Notes: a model not told the origin generated them from the sequence alone. Positions 48,594-63,100 are shown, counted from the first letter of the stretch. The stretch: 64,000 nt of DNA from Cervus elaphus (GCF_910594005.1 NC_057819.1:122609669-122673668), one strand, 5' to 3'. Numbers and translations: made by a program.

Positions 48594-50553
48594 ATGCAGC
48601 TGAATTTCAGTGGCCTTCGGGCCCTGGTGACAGGAGCAGGAAAAGGTAGGCGTGAGCTGGGCAGGTGGGGGTGTGAGAGGAACTGAGGTTAGAGAGCAAA
48701 GTGCGCAGACCCAGAGCCTCGTGTTGGGGCCTGCATGTCCCCTCTGTGCCTGTCACAGCCTGCCCTGCCAGCAAGTGCCCCCCCCAACTCCAGCCACCGA
48801 ACCAGCCAAAGTGGACCTGCACTGCTCCCTACCATCCAGCAGGCCCCACTGGGACAGGACACTAGCCTCTCCTTGGTCAATGCAAGAGCCTGAGAGGACG
48901 GCCCTCAGACTCAAGTCTGGGCAGATGGGGGCACATCTAGCCAAGGCCTCTTCCTTGGGCTCAGCAGGAAGGGGCTGCCCTCTGGGCCTCCCTTGGCTGG
49001 ATTCTAGTTGTCCAGATACCTGCCTCCCGCCACCTCCTGGGCCAACACCCCTCTAGCCAGCACCCTCTCATCACTCTTTCCTGAGCAGCATATCTGCAGC
49101 CCCCACTCGCAGTCTTGGTCCAGATTTGTTGGGCCATCTTCCTGCCTGGTGAACCTCTTTAGGGATCGGACGGGACACGGTGAAGGCCCTTCATGCCTCA
49201 GGAGCCAGAGTGGTGGCTGTGAGCCGCACCAACGGTGACCTGGTCAGCCTCTCCAAGGAGGTAAGGTGTGCAGGCCTAGCGTGACCCGGGGCTGTGACCC
49301 TTGGGGATGCCTCATAAGCCTGCCAGGACCACCCCTTTGGTCACCAGCCAATGCCTCCCCACAGTGCCCCGGGATAGAGCCTGTGTGCGTGGACCTGGGT
49401 GACTGGGAGGCCACGGAGAAGGCTCTGGGCGGTGTGGGCCCTGTGGACTTGCTGGTGAACAATGCCGCCGTGGCACTGATGAAGGCTTTCTTGGAGACCA
49501 CCAAGGAGGACTTTGACAGGTGAGGAGGAGGAAAGGAAGTTGACGGGAGAGGGCTGCCCAGGACAGGGTTCGGGTGTGACCGTGGTCTGTCTGCTGTCTC
49601 CCCAGGTCATTCAATGTGAACCTGCGCGCTGTGCTCCAGGTGTCCCAGGTGAGGCAGTGGGAGGCTGTGGCTCAGCACTGACATGGCCCAGGCGGGGGTG
49701 CGGTGGGCTCAGGCTGTCCCCTGTCTTGGCTTCCAGATCGTGGCCCGGGGCATGATCAGCCGTGGAGTGCCTGGCTCCATTGTCAATGTCTCCAGCATGG
49801 TGGCCCACGTCACCTTCCCCAACCTAGCTGTCTACAGTGAGTCCCTCTGCCCAGTCTTGAGCCCCTATTCCGGGCAGGAGCAGTTGGGCTCCCGGGCTGG
49901 GCCTCATGCAAAGCCTGCTGAAACCTTAAGGATCCTCAGTGCTGCCTTCTCCTCACAGGCTCCACCAAGGGTGCAATGACCATGCTGACCAAATTCATGG
50001 CCATGGAGCTGGGACCATACAAGGTAGGCATGGGGGCCCTGGGGGTGCCAGGGATCCAGGCCTGAGAAGGCACGCAGGGTAGGGGTCAGGTGGGTGGTGG
50101 TGGGCAAGGCTGGGGCCTGGGGATCAGAACGGGTGTAGGGGGCTTCAAGGGGTGAGTGAGCAAGCTCAGTGGGGGCCGTGAGGGCGGGGTTCGGACGCCG
50201 TCTGAGGCCGCCCCTCTGGCCCCTCCGGCCCCAGATCCGGGTGAACTCCGTGAATCCAACGGTGGTGCTGACAGCCATGGGCCAAAAAGCCTCGGCTGAC
50301 CCTGAGTTCTTCCAGAAGCTGAAGGAGCGCCACCCGCTGAGGAAGTTTGCAGGTCAGGGGGGGCTTCGCGGAGTGGCGGGCCCAGCTGGAGCTGCTGGGC
50401 AGAGCCAGCCCGGCCGAGCCGCGCTGACCCCGCCCCCTACCCGCTGCAGAGGTGGAAGACGTGGTGAACAGCATCCTCTTCCTGCTCAGCGACCGCAGCG
50501 CCTCCACCAGCGGGTCGGGTATCCTGGTGGACGCCGGGTACCTGGCTTCCTAG
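48594..50553 (+). CDS. CBR2: Carbonyl reductase 2 (CBR2), SDR family
   Basis: NADPH-dependent short-chain dehydrogenase/reductase that reduces aliphatic and aromatic carbonyls; in rodents and pig it is a lung mitochondrial tetramer. Exons: 48594-48645, 49163-49260, 49365-49519, 49606-49648, 49737-49836, 49959-50023, 50235-50352, 50450-50553, joining to 244 aa plus TAG. It shows the cofactor loop TGAGKGIGRD, an SRT after strand 2 favouring NADPH, NNAAV, and the catalytic S136-Y149-K153 (VSSMVAHVTFPNLAVYSSTK). It agrees closely with my memory of mouse Cbr2 (KALHASGA, SMVAHVTFPNL, KERHPLRKFAEVEDVVNSI). The basic/hydrophobic N-terminus could act as a mitochondrial signal as reported for the mouse enzyme. 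It is a tandem paralogue of DCXR. I know of no intact human counterpart. Confidence 0.93.
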
Positions 50554-50884
50554 AGCGCCACGCCTCCACGCCCCGCCGCCCCGCCCTCAGGCCTTCAGGG
50601 CCACCAGGCAACACTTCTCCACGCCCTAGACCACGCCCCCGACGCCATCCACGCCCACTCCCAGACCTGCACGCCCCGGCCCACGGTATGGTCCCACCTC
50701 CACGACACAACTCGGCAGCGCCCCACCAGCCTGCAACCCCATACCTGCCCCACCCCGCCCACCCCCCGAACCAGACCACATTCCTCCACACCCAATATGT
50801 GGGTGCCAGGAGACCCAGTCCCTCCTGCTCCCACCCACTGTGTGGTCCACTGTGCGGTCCACTGTGCTACGTTGGATTTGCCTA

Positions 50885-50890
50885 AATAAA
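50885..50890 (+). terminator. CBR2: CBR2 polyadenylation signal
   Basis: AATAAA after a 330-nt C-rich 3' UTR with many 'ccacgcc'-like repeats (50,560-50,690). Confidence 0.8.
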
Positions 50891-51777
50891 TAGAAGCCAT
50901 TCTCCTGAAACTAGTAGCCTTGCCTGGGCTCTAGATGAGCTTGCCCCAAGGGCAGGGAGGGGAGGATCAGGGACTGAGCCGCACAGGTTAATCTTACAAG
51001 AGGTAGAGAAGGGGCAGATCCAAAGCCAAAGGAATTCCACAGCTGACCCCTGATTTTGATCTGAAGGGCTATGTTTTTCCTTGTCTTTGTTGTCCATGCC
51101 CCTGATACACCCAACCTTCTCTGTGCAGAGGGCAGCCTGCACCCAACTTTCCTTCCCTGTGGTTCTGGATCTGACCTTCAGCCCAGCACCCCCTGCTCTG
51201 ACTACCTTCAGTTGGAGAAGGAAGAGGGTCTGAGGAGCTGCGGGGAGATGCTCTGGGCCATCCCTAGGGAAGATGGGCCTGAGCTCTCAGTCCTGGAGTG
51301 AAGGAGGTAGAAGGGTGGTGCTGGACCATTATAGTTTACCTAAGCCTGAGAAACCCAGTTTCACCTTGGGGCACACCTTCCCCCACAAGACCACCCATGA
51401 AGAGGGCAGCCCCAGCTAGGGAAGTGTCCAGAGCTGCTGCCATGCCTACTGTTCCTGGCCTGACCCCAGACACAAGAGCTCTGCAGCTGGGGCAGCTAGA
51501 GGGTCTCCTGGGCCCTGCCGGGATTCAGTTGTGCTTGCCCTGGTCGGCTTCCTACCCATGCCATCTGAGTGTGTGATGAGGGCCTGAGGTGGTCAGTCAG
51601 CTGGCCTGGTGCAGTGTATAACCCTGGGAAAGGGGGCAAGAGACAAGGGGCTGGGGTGGGGCCATCCAGGCAATGGTAGCACTGGGTTGAGAGAGTAAAG
51701 GGCAATTCTGCTCAGCTTCAGGGCTTCCAGAGCAAGGTCTGTGCCAAAACTGATCTGGATCAGTGCAACTGGCCCAC
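50891..51777. other. Intergenic stretch between CBR2 and DCXR
   Basis: No gene recognised; single-copy-looking sequence. Confidence 0.5.
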
Positions 51778-51862
51778 TCTGGGAGTTGCTGATGGACAGG
51801 AAAGCCTGGCGTGCTGCAGTCCATGGGATCGCAGAGTCGGACACAACTGAGCAACTGAATTG
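51778..51862 (+). mobile_element. Short Bov-A SINE with 11-bp target-site duplication
   Basis: An 85-bp piece 'tctgggagttgctgatggac...gagcaactgaattg' flanked by aactggcccac at 51,767-51,777 and 51,863-51,873. Confidence 0.85.
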
Positions 51863-51873
51863 AACTGGCCCAC

Positions 51874-52569
51874 AGAGGATCACTGGACAAAGAAAGGATT
51901 TGGACACCATTCTGGGGGGACAGGAAAAGCCAGTGAAAGGATCTAAGCTGATGTGCCTCTCAGGAAGGACAGGCTGGGGACTGTCCCCCCTCCCCTCCAC
52001 TCCTTGCCCCTTGGCTTCTGGCAGGCAGATGGCAGGGTCCAAGGTTAGGAGCAGAAGGCAGGGTTAGGTGGGAGCCCAGAGGGGATGGGCAGTGGCACAT
52101 GACCAGGTCTGGTAGGGAGAACTCACTTGGTGATCCTCCAGGGGCTTCTCAAATCTGTGCCTCCTGCTGCCCCCAGGCCACCTTCTCGCCAGACAATCCA
52201 CCCCTCTGGGCCCAAAGCCCCGCAGAGGCCCTGCAGTCACCAATTCCTTACATAATCCTGGCCAAAAAAGGCCCTCAGGGCAGTTTTGAGACTTTCCCAC
52301 CATGATCCATAGAACAAAGTAGATTTAAGAGATGGAACCAGTGCACACATGCATGGACACATGTGCACACGAACATCTCTAACTGACCCAAAGCTCCAGG
52401 AAGCAATGCTTGCCCTTGGGGGCCACTGGTACCCTGATGATCCCAATCCTAGCCCATCCCAACCTATCCTAGTTTTTGAACTACTAGTGACCTTCTGTGG
52501 GTGGGTTGGACGAGTTAGTGTTTCAACACCCTTGCAGCTAAAGTGCACTTTTGTGGTCCTTGGCCTCTA
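51874..52569. other. Intergenic stretch
   Basis: Nothing recognisable. Confidence 0.45.
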
Positions 52570-52581
52570 CTTCAGGCTTAT

Positions 52582-52809
52582 CAGTTTAGTTCAGTCACAC
52601 AGTCTTTTCCGACTTTTTGTGACACCATGGACTACAGCATCCATGGATTCCCTGTCCAGAACCAAATCCCAGAGCTTGCTCAAGCTCATGTCCATCATAG
52701 GTGATGCCATCCAACCATTTCATCCTCTGTCGTCTCCTTCTCCTCCTGCCTTCAATCTTTCCCAGCATCAGGGTCTTTTCCCAGGAGTCAGTTCTTCGCA
52801 TCAGTTCTT
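52582..52809 (-). mobile_element. Bov-A-type SINE with 12-bp target-site duplication
   Basis: Minus-strand BovB-3'-derived element flanked by cttcaggcttat at 52,570-52,581 and 52,810-52,821. Confidence 0.85.
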
Positions 52810-53119
52810 CTTCAGGCTTATAGGCTTGTCCAAACCCTTTCACTTTAAGCACTGCAAGTGAGCTGCTCCCAGGTTTGGGGGAGGGGAACATGTGATCTTT
52901 TTAGCCAAACTTTTATTCTCAGAAACAAAAAAGGGGTTAGCACTGCGTTCTCTTTCATCTTCTTTCGGGTAAAAATTACCATATCTGGTTTTATTTATTT
53001 ATTTTTTTGTAATAACCTACTTGGAAGGGAAAAATGTTGGCGGGGCCCGCTAACCTTATTTCTCGCCGGGTTGAAGGGCCACAGAGAAGGCAGTTGGATA
53101 AACTCTGCCCCAGGGTCTG

Positions 53120-53570
53120 GCGAGGACCCTGTGTGTCTCCCCTCGGCCGCGCCCACTCCTTTCGGCCAATTGCCCCCGCGGGAGACCACTATTTGACTAT
53201 CCCCGCCCACGGCGGGACACCACCCTGCGATTGGCCTGCCGCGCCCCGCCCCGCGCCCCGCCCCGCGCCCTCCTGAACCCTGGAGCGCCGCTCAAGGTTC
53301 GCAGCAGCCGGAACATCATGGATCTGAGACTCGCGGGGCGCCGGGCGCTCGTCACGGGGGCTGGCAAAGGTGGGCCTGGGGAGGTGGCGGGGGCCGGGAA
53401 AAGGTGGCCGGGGATGGGTACCCTCACTCCTCCGTGCTCCTCGCAGGCATCGGTCGCAGTATTGTCAAGGCGCTACACGCGGCGGGCGCGCGAGTGGTGG
53501 CCGTGAGCCGGACCCAGGCCGACCTGGACAGCCTGGTCCGCGAGGTAGGCGCTGCCCTGTCCCAGCCCAG
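53120..53570. promoter_or_regulatory. DCXR: CpG island promoter of DCXR
   Basis: GC-rich block over exon 1 with CCAAT-type sites (plus-strand ggccaat at 53,164, gattgg at 53,229) and a direct 'gccccgccccgcgcc' repeat at 53,243-53,270. No TATA box near the start. Confidence 0.75.
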
Positions 53571-55092
53571 GGGGCAGCAGTGGGGAGCTGAGGGCGGCCA
53601 AGGAGGGACACACGGGAGCTGGGCGCTGGTGCTTACCAAGGACTCTTAGCACCCCCGCCCCTCGCCGGACGTGCGGAAGAACGATGATTCTTCCTGGACT
53701 TAGGAGGAGGCAGAAATGGCTGCTTTGCTGGGCCAGAGGCGCTCGGGCGCTGGGAGGAAGTAGACTGGCTGGAGGCGGGGCTAGATTCCCTGATCCTGAA
53801 GCCCCTAGTTGAGTTGCCAAAAGGACAAGTTAACCCTCCCCCGACAGCATCCTGGGAGACCCAAAAGGCGACTAGTTCCCCAGGGACCCCTAACCCCCTA
53901 TCCCTGTGAGACTGAAAGGTCACGAAAACACAGTCCCTCTCACTTGAATGGGAGAGGCCCAGCTGTACCCTTTCCAGGGCATGGAGACTCTGGTAGATGT
54001 GTTCCCATACCACATAATATACAGTGTCCTGGGGTGGAGACCGTGTGCGTGGACCTGGCTGACTGGGAGGCCACGGAGCAGGCGCTGGGAGGTGTTGGCC
54101 CTGTGGACCTGCTGGTGAACAATGCAGCTGTGGCGTTTTTGCAGCCCTTCCTGGAGGTCACCAAGGAGGCATATGACATGTAAGTCGGGGCGGGTGGAGG
54201 AACACCGTTGGGGAAGGGCTGTCTCCTGCTGCAGCAGCCTCAGTCCCTGACCAGGGTCTGTCCATCTGCCTCCAGGTCTTTCAATGTGAACCTTCGGGCG
54301 GTCATCCAGGTGTCCCAGGTGCGCTGGCTTCAGGGCAGGACTGGGAACTGCTGGGTGATGCCAGCCCTGCCTCATCCTTCTTCTGCGATTTCAGATTGTG
54401 GCCCGAGGCCTGATAGCCCGGGGAGCCCCAGGGGTCATCGTGAATGTTTCTAGCCAGGCCTCCCAACGGGGACTGACTAACCACAGTGTCTACTGTGAGT
54501 GAGGCCCGGCTGTGCCCTGCCCCGACTCCTCCCACCCCCCCACCCCCCATCTGAGCAGGCAGCTCAGGCTCCACACATGCTGTCCATCCTCACAGGCTCC
54601 ACCAAGGGTGCCTTGGACATACTGACCAAAGTGATGGCGGTGGAGCTCGGGCCACACAAGGTGAGCCCCAGTGGGATGCCTCCCATCCCCCAGTCCATGT
54701 GCTCAGAGAGCCTCAGCCCATCAAGTTGACCCCCTACCTGTGCTAGTGCAGATCCGTGTGAATGCAGTCAACCCCACGGTGGTGATGACACCCATGGGCC
54801 AGGCCGCCTGGAGTGACCCTCGGAAGGCCAAGGCCATGCTGGACCGCATCCCCCTTGGCAAGTTTGCTGGTGAGTTGGGCAGGAGCCCGGCCGGGAGTCA
54901 TGCCAGTGGCCTGCTCAGGTGAGGGGTGGGAGGGAAGGACAAAGGGCAGCTCCTTTCATGCACGTCCTGAAACCAACCTCGCCCACAGAGGTGGAGAATG
55001 TGGTGGACACCATCCTTTTCCTGCTCAGTGACCGCAGCAGCATGATCACAGGCTCCACTGTGCCGGTGGATGGGGGCTTCCTGGCTACCTAA
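53318..55092 (+). CDS. DCXR: Dicarbonyl/L-xylulose reductase (DCXR)
   Basis: NADPH-dependent SDR that converts L-xylulose to xylitol in the glucuronate (uronate) cycle and reduces alpha-dicarbonyls. Exons: 53318-53369, 53447-53544, 54025-54179, 54276-54318, 54395-54494, 54596-54660, 54752-54869, 54989-55092, giving 244 aa plus TAA, the family length. Shows TGAGKGIGRS, SRTQADLDSLV, NNAAV and catalytic S136-Y149-K153 (VSSQASQRGLTNHSVYCSTK). Each exon equals the matching CBR2 exon in length. Compared with the human enzyme as I recall it, position 138 is Ala rather than Cys and the C-terminus is LAT rather than ending in Cys. Frame is open throughout. Confidence 0.94.
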
Positions 55093-55169
55093 GCACCCCC
55101 CTCCATCCCCACACACCCCTGTTCCAAGTTGAACCCACCTTTACCCCCAATCCCCTTCCCCATCTCTTC

Positions 55170-55175
55170 AGTAAA
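55170..55175 (+). terminator. DCXR: DCXR polyadenylation signal (AGTAAA)
   Basis: No AATAAA within 300 bp of the stop; the variant AGTAAA about 80 bp downstream, followed by a T-rich stretch, is the best candidate. Confidence 0.55.
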
Positions 55176-56602
55176 CATGGTTCTTCTGTCCAGCCTGCAC
55201 AATCACACCTAGGCTGCAGTCATGTGGCCGGAAGATGCAAAGCTCAGAGCTGAGCATGGGGACAAATCCCAGGTAGAGACACCCGTTCAGCTCACCCTGG
55301 GCCAGTGGCAGCCTGGCTCTCCTGCCAGAGATTGTTGGGCCTGGCTAAGTCCCTGGCAGGTATATAGGACTTTCCAGAAGGCCAGCTCCTAAGGAGGGTA
55401 GTGAATTTGACCAAGGATGATCTTCGGCCCTGTCCAGAAGCCTCTCGGGTGGAAGTGGTGGTGTTTTCATGTGAATGATCATTGGTATTCCTTAAGTCAG
55501 CGCGGAAGACAAAAGTGAACTGAGCAGGCTGTGTGCTGGAACTTCACTACTTTGTTCACGGTTGAACGACTTTGCCGAATCAGGTGGTGGTTTTCAATTA
55601 CTGAGAGAATATTCCCGCAGCGTTCTGAGTCCTTCACCATGTACTAGGCACAGTCCAGGTCAAGATCCAGCTGTAGAATTTGCCAACTTCCATGGTGACA
55701 TATTCCCTTCTGTTTGATGTCCTTGAGGTGGAGCTGACACAGAGATGTCTGTCCTCCACTTTTCCATGCTGTCCTCACCACACAGATACAAAAGGCTTAC
55801 ACCCCAAAGCACAGATGATAGTACGTGTATGAAAATATTTAGGAAGTGATGGATTTTGAGTATTTGTTAATTTCATTTTTAAATACAACTGATTTCAAGT
55901 TTATGTAATTCTTAACAGTGGTTACTTAAAAACTGGCTAGCAGAATTCCTGAAATCCAGCAGTCCACCCTCTGCACACCACTGCGGGGGAGCTGAGTGTC
56001 TTTTAGCTTCATGTCATGTATCTGCCCAGACTGGTGCCTTGCAGGCCCCAGGGGTGATGTCCTGGTGACAGGCCGGGCCCACCCCTCACCTCCTGCCGTG
56101 TCTGCCCAGCAAAGCCAAACTGTTGACCCATCTGCCACCCTTCCTGTCCTGTCCACAGCTCTGGGGTTGTAGGACACCCTTGTTCTTTAGAGTGTGTCTT
56201 CATGAACACTCAGTTGAGTGGCCCCTGGCCTTGGCCTGGGCTCCACAGGGCCCCCTAGGGCCTGACTGCAGACTGTCCTGCATCACCCCTGGGAGCTGCT
56301 GAGGGGTGCTGTGCCCTCCCAGAGGCCTGAGGTCAGCACAGGAGGGGCTTGCTTTATGCAGAAGGGGCCAAGCACACTGGCTCCCACCCACTCCCACACT
56401 CACTCCCACTCCATAGGGTCCCTCCTATGGAGGCAGAGGACTCAACTGGCCTTGTGCTGGGAGCTGGGGAGTGTCAAGCTCACTGCTCTGTACCCTTGGC
56501 TGGCAGGGGCTGGGGGCCTAGCACCCCCAGGGTGGAGGAGTCGGCAGGGAGAGACCCGGGCAGGGCAGGGAGTGAGATAAGAACAGGAGATGATGAAGAA
56601 GG
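55176..56602. other. Intergenic stretch between DCXR and RAC3 3' ends
   Basis: No gene is recognised; there is possibly old MIR-like sequence near 55,620-55,740. DCXR and RAC3 converge here. Confidence 0.45.
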
Positions 56603-56608
56603 TTTATT
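56603..56608 (-). terminator. RAC3: RAC3 polyadenylation signal
   Basis: Plus-strand tttatt is AATAAA on the transcribed strand, about 360 bp beyond the RAC3 stop. Confidence 0.85.
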
Positions 56609-56968
56609 GTATAAAATAAGAAGGGGCTGCCCCATCCTGGGGCACAAGGACAGAACCCACCCCCCCCAAACTCCCCCATCAGGGAAGCCCATCCTGGGGC
56701 TGCCCCGGACCCGCCCCTACAGCCTGAGGGAGACCCTGCTCCCTTCCAGCCTCCCGTGGGGGCCAGGGGAGGCTGGAGCTGCACCTCTACGAAGACGAGG
56801 CAGAGCAGACAGGACCCCCATGGCCCCCGCATTGCCCCGGGAGCAGCAGCCTCATCCCCATGCTTCTTCCCCCTCCCCACCCCCACCACTCCCCCACAGC
56901 GGACTCAAGGACACATCTCAACACAACAGATACAGGCAGGGAGGGCTGCTCTTCCGGAAGTGGGGGCT

Positions 56969-59018
<2,050 letters not shown>

Positions 59019-59260
59019 GGGCGCGGGCCGGGCGGGCGCGGCCGCGAGCCGAGCTGCGGAGAAATGCCCGGCGCCGCAGCGGCCGCGGACCCGAGCCGAG
59101 CGCCGAGCCGAGGGGCCGGAGACAGCCGAGCGCTGACGAGCGCCGGGCGCGGAGACAGCCGAGCGCGGCCGGCAGGGCGGGCGGGGGGCGCGGACCAGCC
59201 CCGAACCCGGGCCGACGCGCTTTCCAGAGAAATCTGGTGAGGGGCGGGACACAACGAACC

Positions 59261-60100
59261 CCTTAGCGAGTCTGAGCCCGGGCAGGCCCTCCCCGGTTCC
59301 CTGTGACCCACTTCATGGGGTGAGGGCAGCGCAGGCAGGCGGCTCCCACCCACCTGGACAGGTTGTGGTCGATAGGCACAGGGTTTCTTCGAGGCAGAGC
59401 ACCCCCAGGGCCCACCTACCCTCCAACCAAAAGGCAGCTGCTGAAAACTCGGGTGTTTGCTGTCAATCACCAGAGACCCTCAAAGCTGGCAGCCCTCTGC
59501 GCCCCCCCCCCACCCCATCCCCTCCTATCCGCTGCAGTAGCCAGACCATCCCCACCTGATAGCAGTTAGAAGGGGTGACCCAGCCACACCTGGAGGGCCG
59601 GCCTTTCCTGCAGGGCCCGGGTTTGGGAGCACAGACTGATGTGGGAGAAAGGCACTGGAACCAAAATGTATCACAAAGTGCAAAATTCTGTATTTCAAAA
59701 TACCCTGGGGTGAGCAAACTGCAGAGCTCCTGGTTGTAAAAGGTGACTGCACCACGGTGGGTGGGGCCGGGAGAGCTCACGCACTGCTCCTACCTTCTTG
59801 GGTCTGTGTTCTCAGGCATGTCACTCCCTGCGATGGGGATGACGGAGTGGGGAGGGCCCTCTTGGCCAGCCAGGTTCTGGACCGCCCCCACCACCCAGAC
59901 AGGGACCCCGATTGTAAGCTGCGGCTGTCTTGCTCTCAGATCCTGCCCAGCACTGATTTTCCACGTTACTGGCTGTAGACTCTGCGCAAAGAGCCCAGAC
60001 CTGCCAGTGGCCTGTTCCTGGTGAAGAAGGGAGGGGCAGGCGTCAGACACTCGTCCGACAGATGCCACCTTCCTGCCGCTCTCAGACTTTCCCTGACCCC
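59261..60100. other. Interval between LRRC45 stop and RAC3 promoter
   Basis: Holds the LRRC45 3' UTR in its right part. I see no canonical AATAAA on the minus strand, so the 3' end of LRRC45 is not placed. Confidence 0.5.
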
Positions 60101-63100
60101 TCACTTTTGGGGGCTCAAGGTCCTCAGGGGGGACCCCTGCACATAAGCCAGGACAGCATTTTGCAGGAAGCTGGCCCTTTGGGCCTCCTCATCCCGAATC
60201 CGGGCGATCTCAGCCTCTTTAAGGCGAAGCTTCTCTCGGAGAGAGGCATTCTCGCTCTCCCTGTCCAGCAGCGCCTCCCGGTGGTCACTCGCGATCACTG
60301 CAGGAGGGGAAGTTCAGTGAGGAAGAGGGTCCGCTCCCGCCAGTTAGGAGGTCCACAGGGGGCTGGCGGGGTGGGGTTTGCTCAGGGTCCCCTGGGCGTA
60401 CACGCACCCAGCCTCCCCTACCAGCACCTCCCGGAGCGAAGACCTGGGCCAAGCTCAGCTCTCCCGGCCCGCCTCCTCCTTCTGTGGGATGGCCTAGTAA
60501 GGAAGGCCCTGCAGAAATGCCACCGGGTGGAGGGGCCTGGGGCTCAGCTCGCCTTTCAGCTGGCGTTCCAGGGCCGCGGCCTTCTCCTTCAGTGCTTCCT
60601 GGGCCGTCAGCTCGGCCTGCAGGCGGCCATTCTGCTCTTGCAGCTCCAGCCGCACCCTCGTCACCTCAGCTACTTTTTCTTGGTCCTTGTTGCTCAGCTC
60701 CTGCCAGGCAAGGAGGGGTGAGTGTGAGGTGCTGGCTGGGGCGGGGCGGGGGGGCAGTGCTCCAGGGGCACCACCGGGAGCTCTCAGTGTCCCAGCTACC
60801 TGCTGCAGCTCCTCCAGGCGCCGCCTCAGGCTCTCCACCTGCAGGCCCAGCTGGCTGGCCCGCGCCTGGGCATCGGCTACCGTCTGCTTCTGCTGCACGC
60901 AGGCGCTCTGAGCCTCGTCCCGTGCCTGTGCCAGCAGCCGCAGCTTCTCCTCCAGGTGAGCCAGGTGCTGCTGCTGTGGGCCCAGGAGAAGGACGGGTGA
61001 GCTGCTCTCTGGCCTGTGGCTCTGAGCTCCTGTGAGGAGTGACCCCTGCCCCTTCAGGCTGAAGGAAGCTTATATTTGCAAAGTGGAAACCACTTTGTCA
61101 CTACAGTTAACACATGCCTTGTTCTGAATGGGTTCAAACGCGAATGAGGAGACTCCCCCGTGTGCCAAGCTAACACCATCCTGCCTCCTGGGCCCCCCAC
61201 CCCCGACTTCCACCAAGTGGTCACAGGCTGCACATTTGGGACAAACCCCTTCCCCACTGTGGGGAGGGAGGACCATGGCTTTTTGCAGGGGGGGCTGGAG
61301 GTGGTACTGATGGGCTGAGTGTCCTCGTCTGGCTCTTCTGCACCCCTGGAGCTCCTGTTCCCTTGTCCCTCCCTACAGAGCCAGGAGACAGCCTCGGTCA
61401 TGCCCACTTAAGCTCGAAGGGCTGTGCAAGCCCAGCAGCTCATGCCAGCCCCTCAGTGCTCTCCCTGGTGGGTGCTGTGAGCAGTGGGCTGTGACCCTGA
61501 GCTCACCTCCTCCAGGCGGACTTGGTTCTTGGCCTTGATGAGCTCCTCCTCGGCTTGGCTTCGCTCACTGAGTGCCGCGGCCTTCACCCGGCTCAGCTCC
61601 TACACCACAGACAGTAACCATCCTCAGCCCTTGCCGGGGGACCCCTTCTAGCCACACTCAGCCTCCCAAGCCTGGCACCCAGCTCACCTCCTCGAGTGAC
61701 AGCCGTGCAGCCTCCAGCCTCTGCACCCTCTCTTGCATGGCTCTTTCGCTGTCCTCCAGGTGGCGAGTCATGTGCTCCACCTGCCCAGGTGCGAGGCAGG
61801 GATAGGGCTGGCAGTCTGGCCCCCTAGGTTTCCCCTCATGGGATCCCCACCCTGGAGGGGGCAGATGAATCTTGGGGACCCTGTTCTTTCCAACTAGAGG
61901 CTGCCCCAAGTGGCTTCGGAGGAAGCTAGGACGGAGGGCAGGTCCCAGTGCTGCACCCCAGATGGCAGCCTGCACTGTGGCCCGGGCACAGTCAGGGTCC
62001 CTTCTAGAAACCGGTAGGGAGGGTTTGGGTCTGACATCTGCTGGGACTGTCAGCAGCAGCCCAAGGTTGTTGAGGGAAGCCCAGCCAGGAGTCTGCCTTA
62101 GGGACACCATGCCCCACTGGGGGAACAGGGAGGGCAAAGCCCAGATGACACAACTGATAGGCACCTCCTTGAAGCGCAGCTGTTCCGCGTCCTCCAAGCT
62201 CTGCCGGGACCTCTTCTTCTCCAGTTCCAGGCGTTCTGGAAGCACAGGGGAGACAAGTGGGTGGGACTCCTCATGGGGCCCCTGGTTCTCAGGCCCCAGC
62301 AGCAGGCCTGGGTGTGCTGACCTTCAGCCTGGACGGCCCGCATCTTCAGCTCAGCCGTCGTGTTGGTCAGCTCCGTTTTGGTCAGGAACAGCTGCTCCTG
62401 CTGAGATTTCACCTTCCGCTCCAGTTCATCCACCTGCAAAGTTGGCAAGGAGGGAGGAAGCTTCGTTCAGCTTACCCGAAGCCCCACCCCAGGCTCCCCA
62501 GGGGCTGGCCCCATCCCCCCCCACCCCCATACCTGGTTTCGCAAAAGTAGGTTCTTTTCATTGGCAGCAGACAAGTCTCTGAGGAGCTTAGACTCCCGCT
62601 CTGCAGCTTCCTGGGGGTAACACAGCAAAAGGGCATCAGTGCCCATCTGCCACCATGCACCCCCGGCCTGCCCACCCCACACCCACCCACCTGCTGCTCC
62701 AGCCTGTGCTCCTTGGCCTGCCTCTGTGCCAGGCTCCGCTGTTCCTGCTCTGTGGTGGCCAGGAGCTCCCCCAGGTCCTGGGCCTTCTGCTCCGACAGAG
62801 CCAGGGCAGCCTCTGTCATCTGAAGTCTGCAAGGAGAGAAGGGCCAGCCCTGCTCCAGCCGACCTCTAGCCTTTGCTAAGGTCATTCTTGCCAGGCCACT
62901 ACACCTGCTAGTGCCCCTTGAGCTAGTCTAGGCTCCTCAGAGACTTGTCTGCTGCCAATGAAAAGAACTTGCTTTTTGCAAAACCAGGTAAGGGGATGGC
63001 GGGGGGGGGGGGGCTGGTGCAGGGCAGTGGAACCAGGCTTCTAGGGAGCCTGGGGTGGGGCTTGGGGAAAGCAGACAAAGCTTGACCTTCCCTCCCTCAG

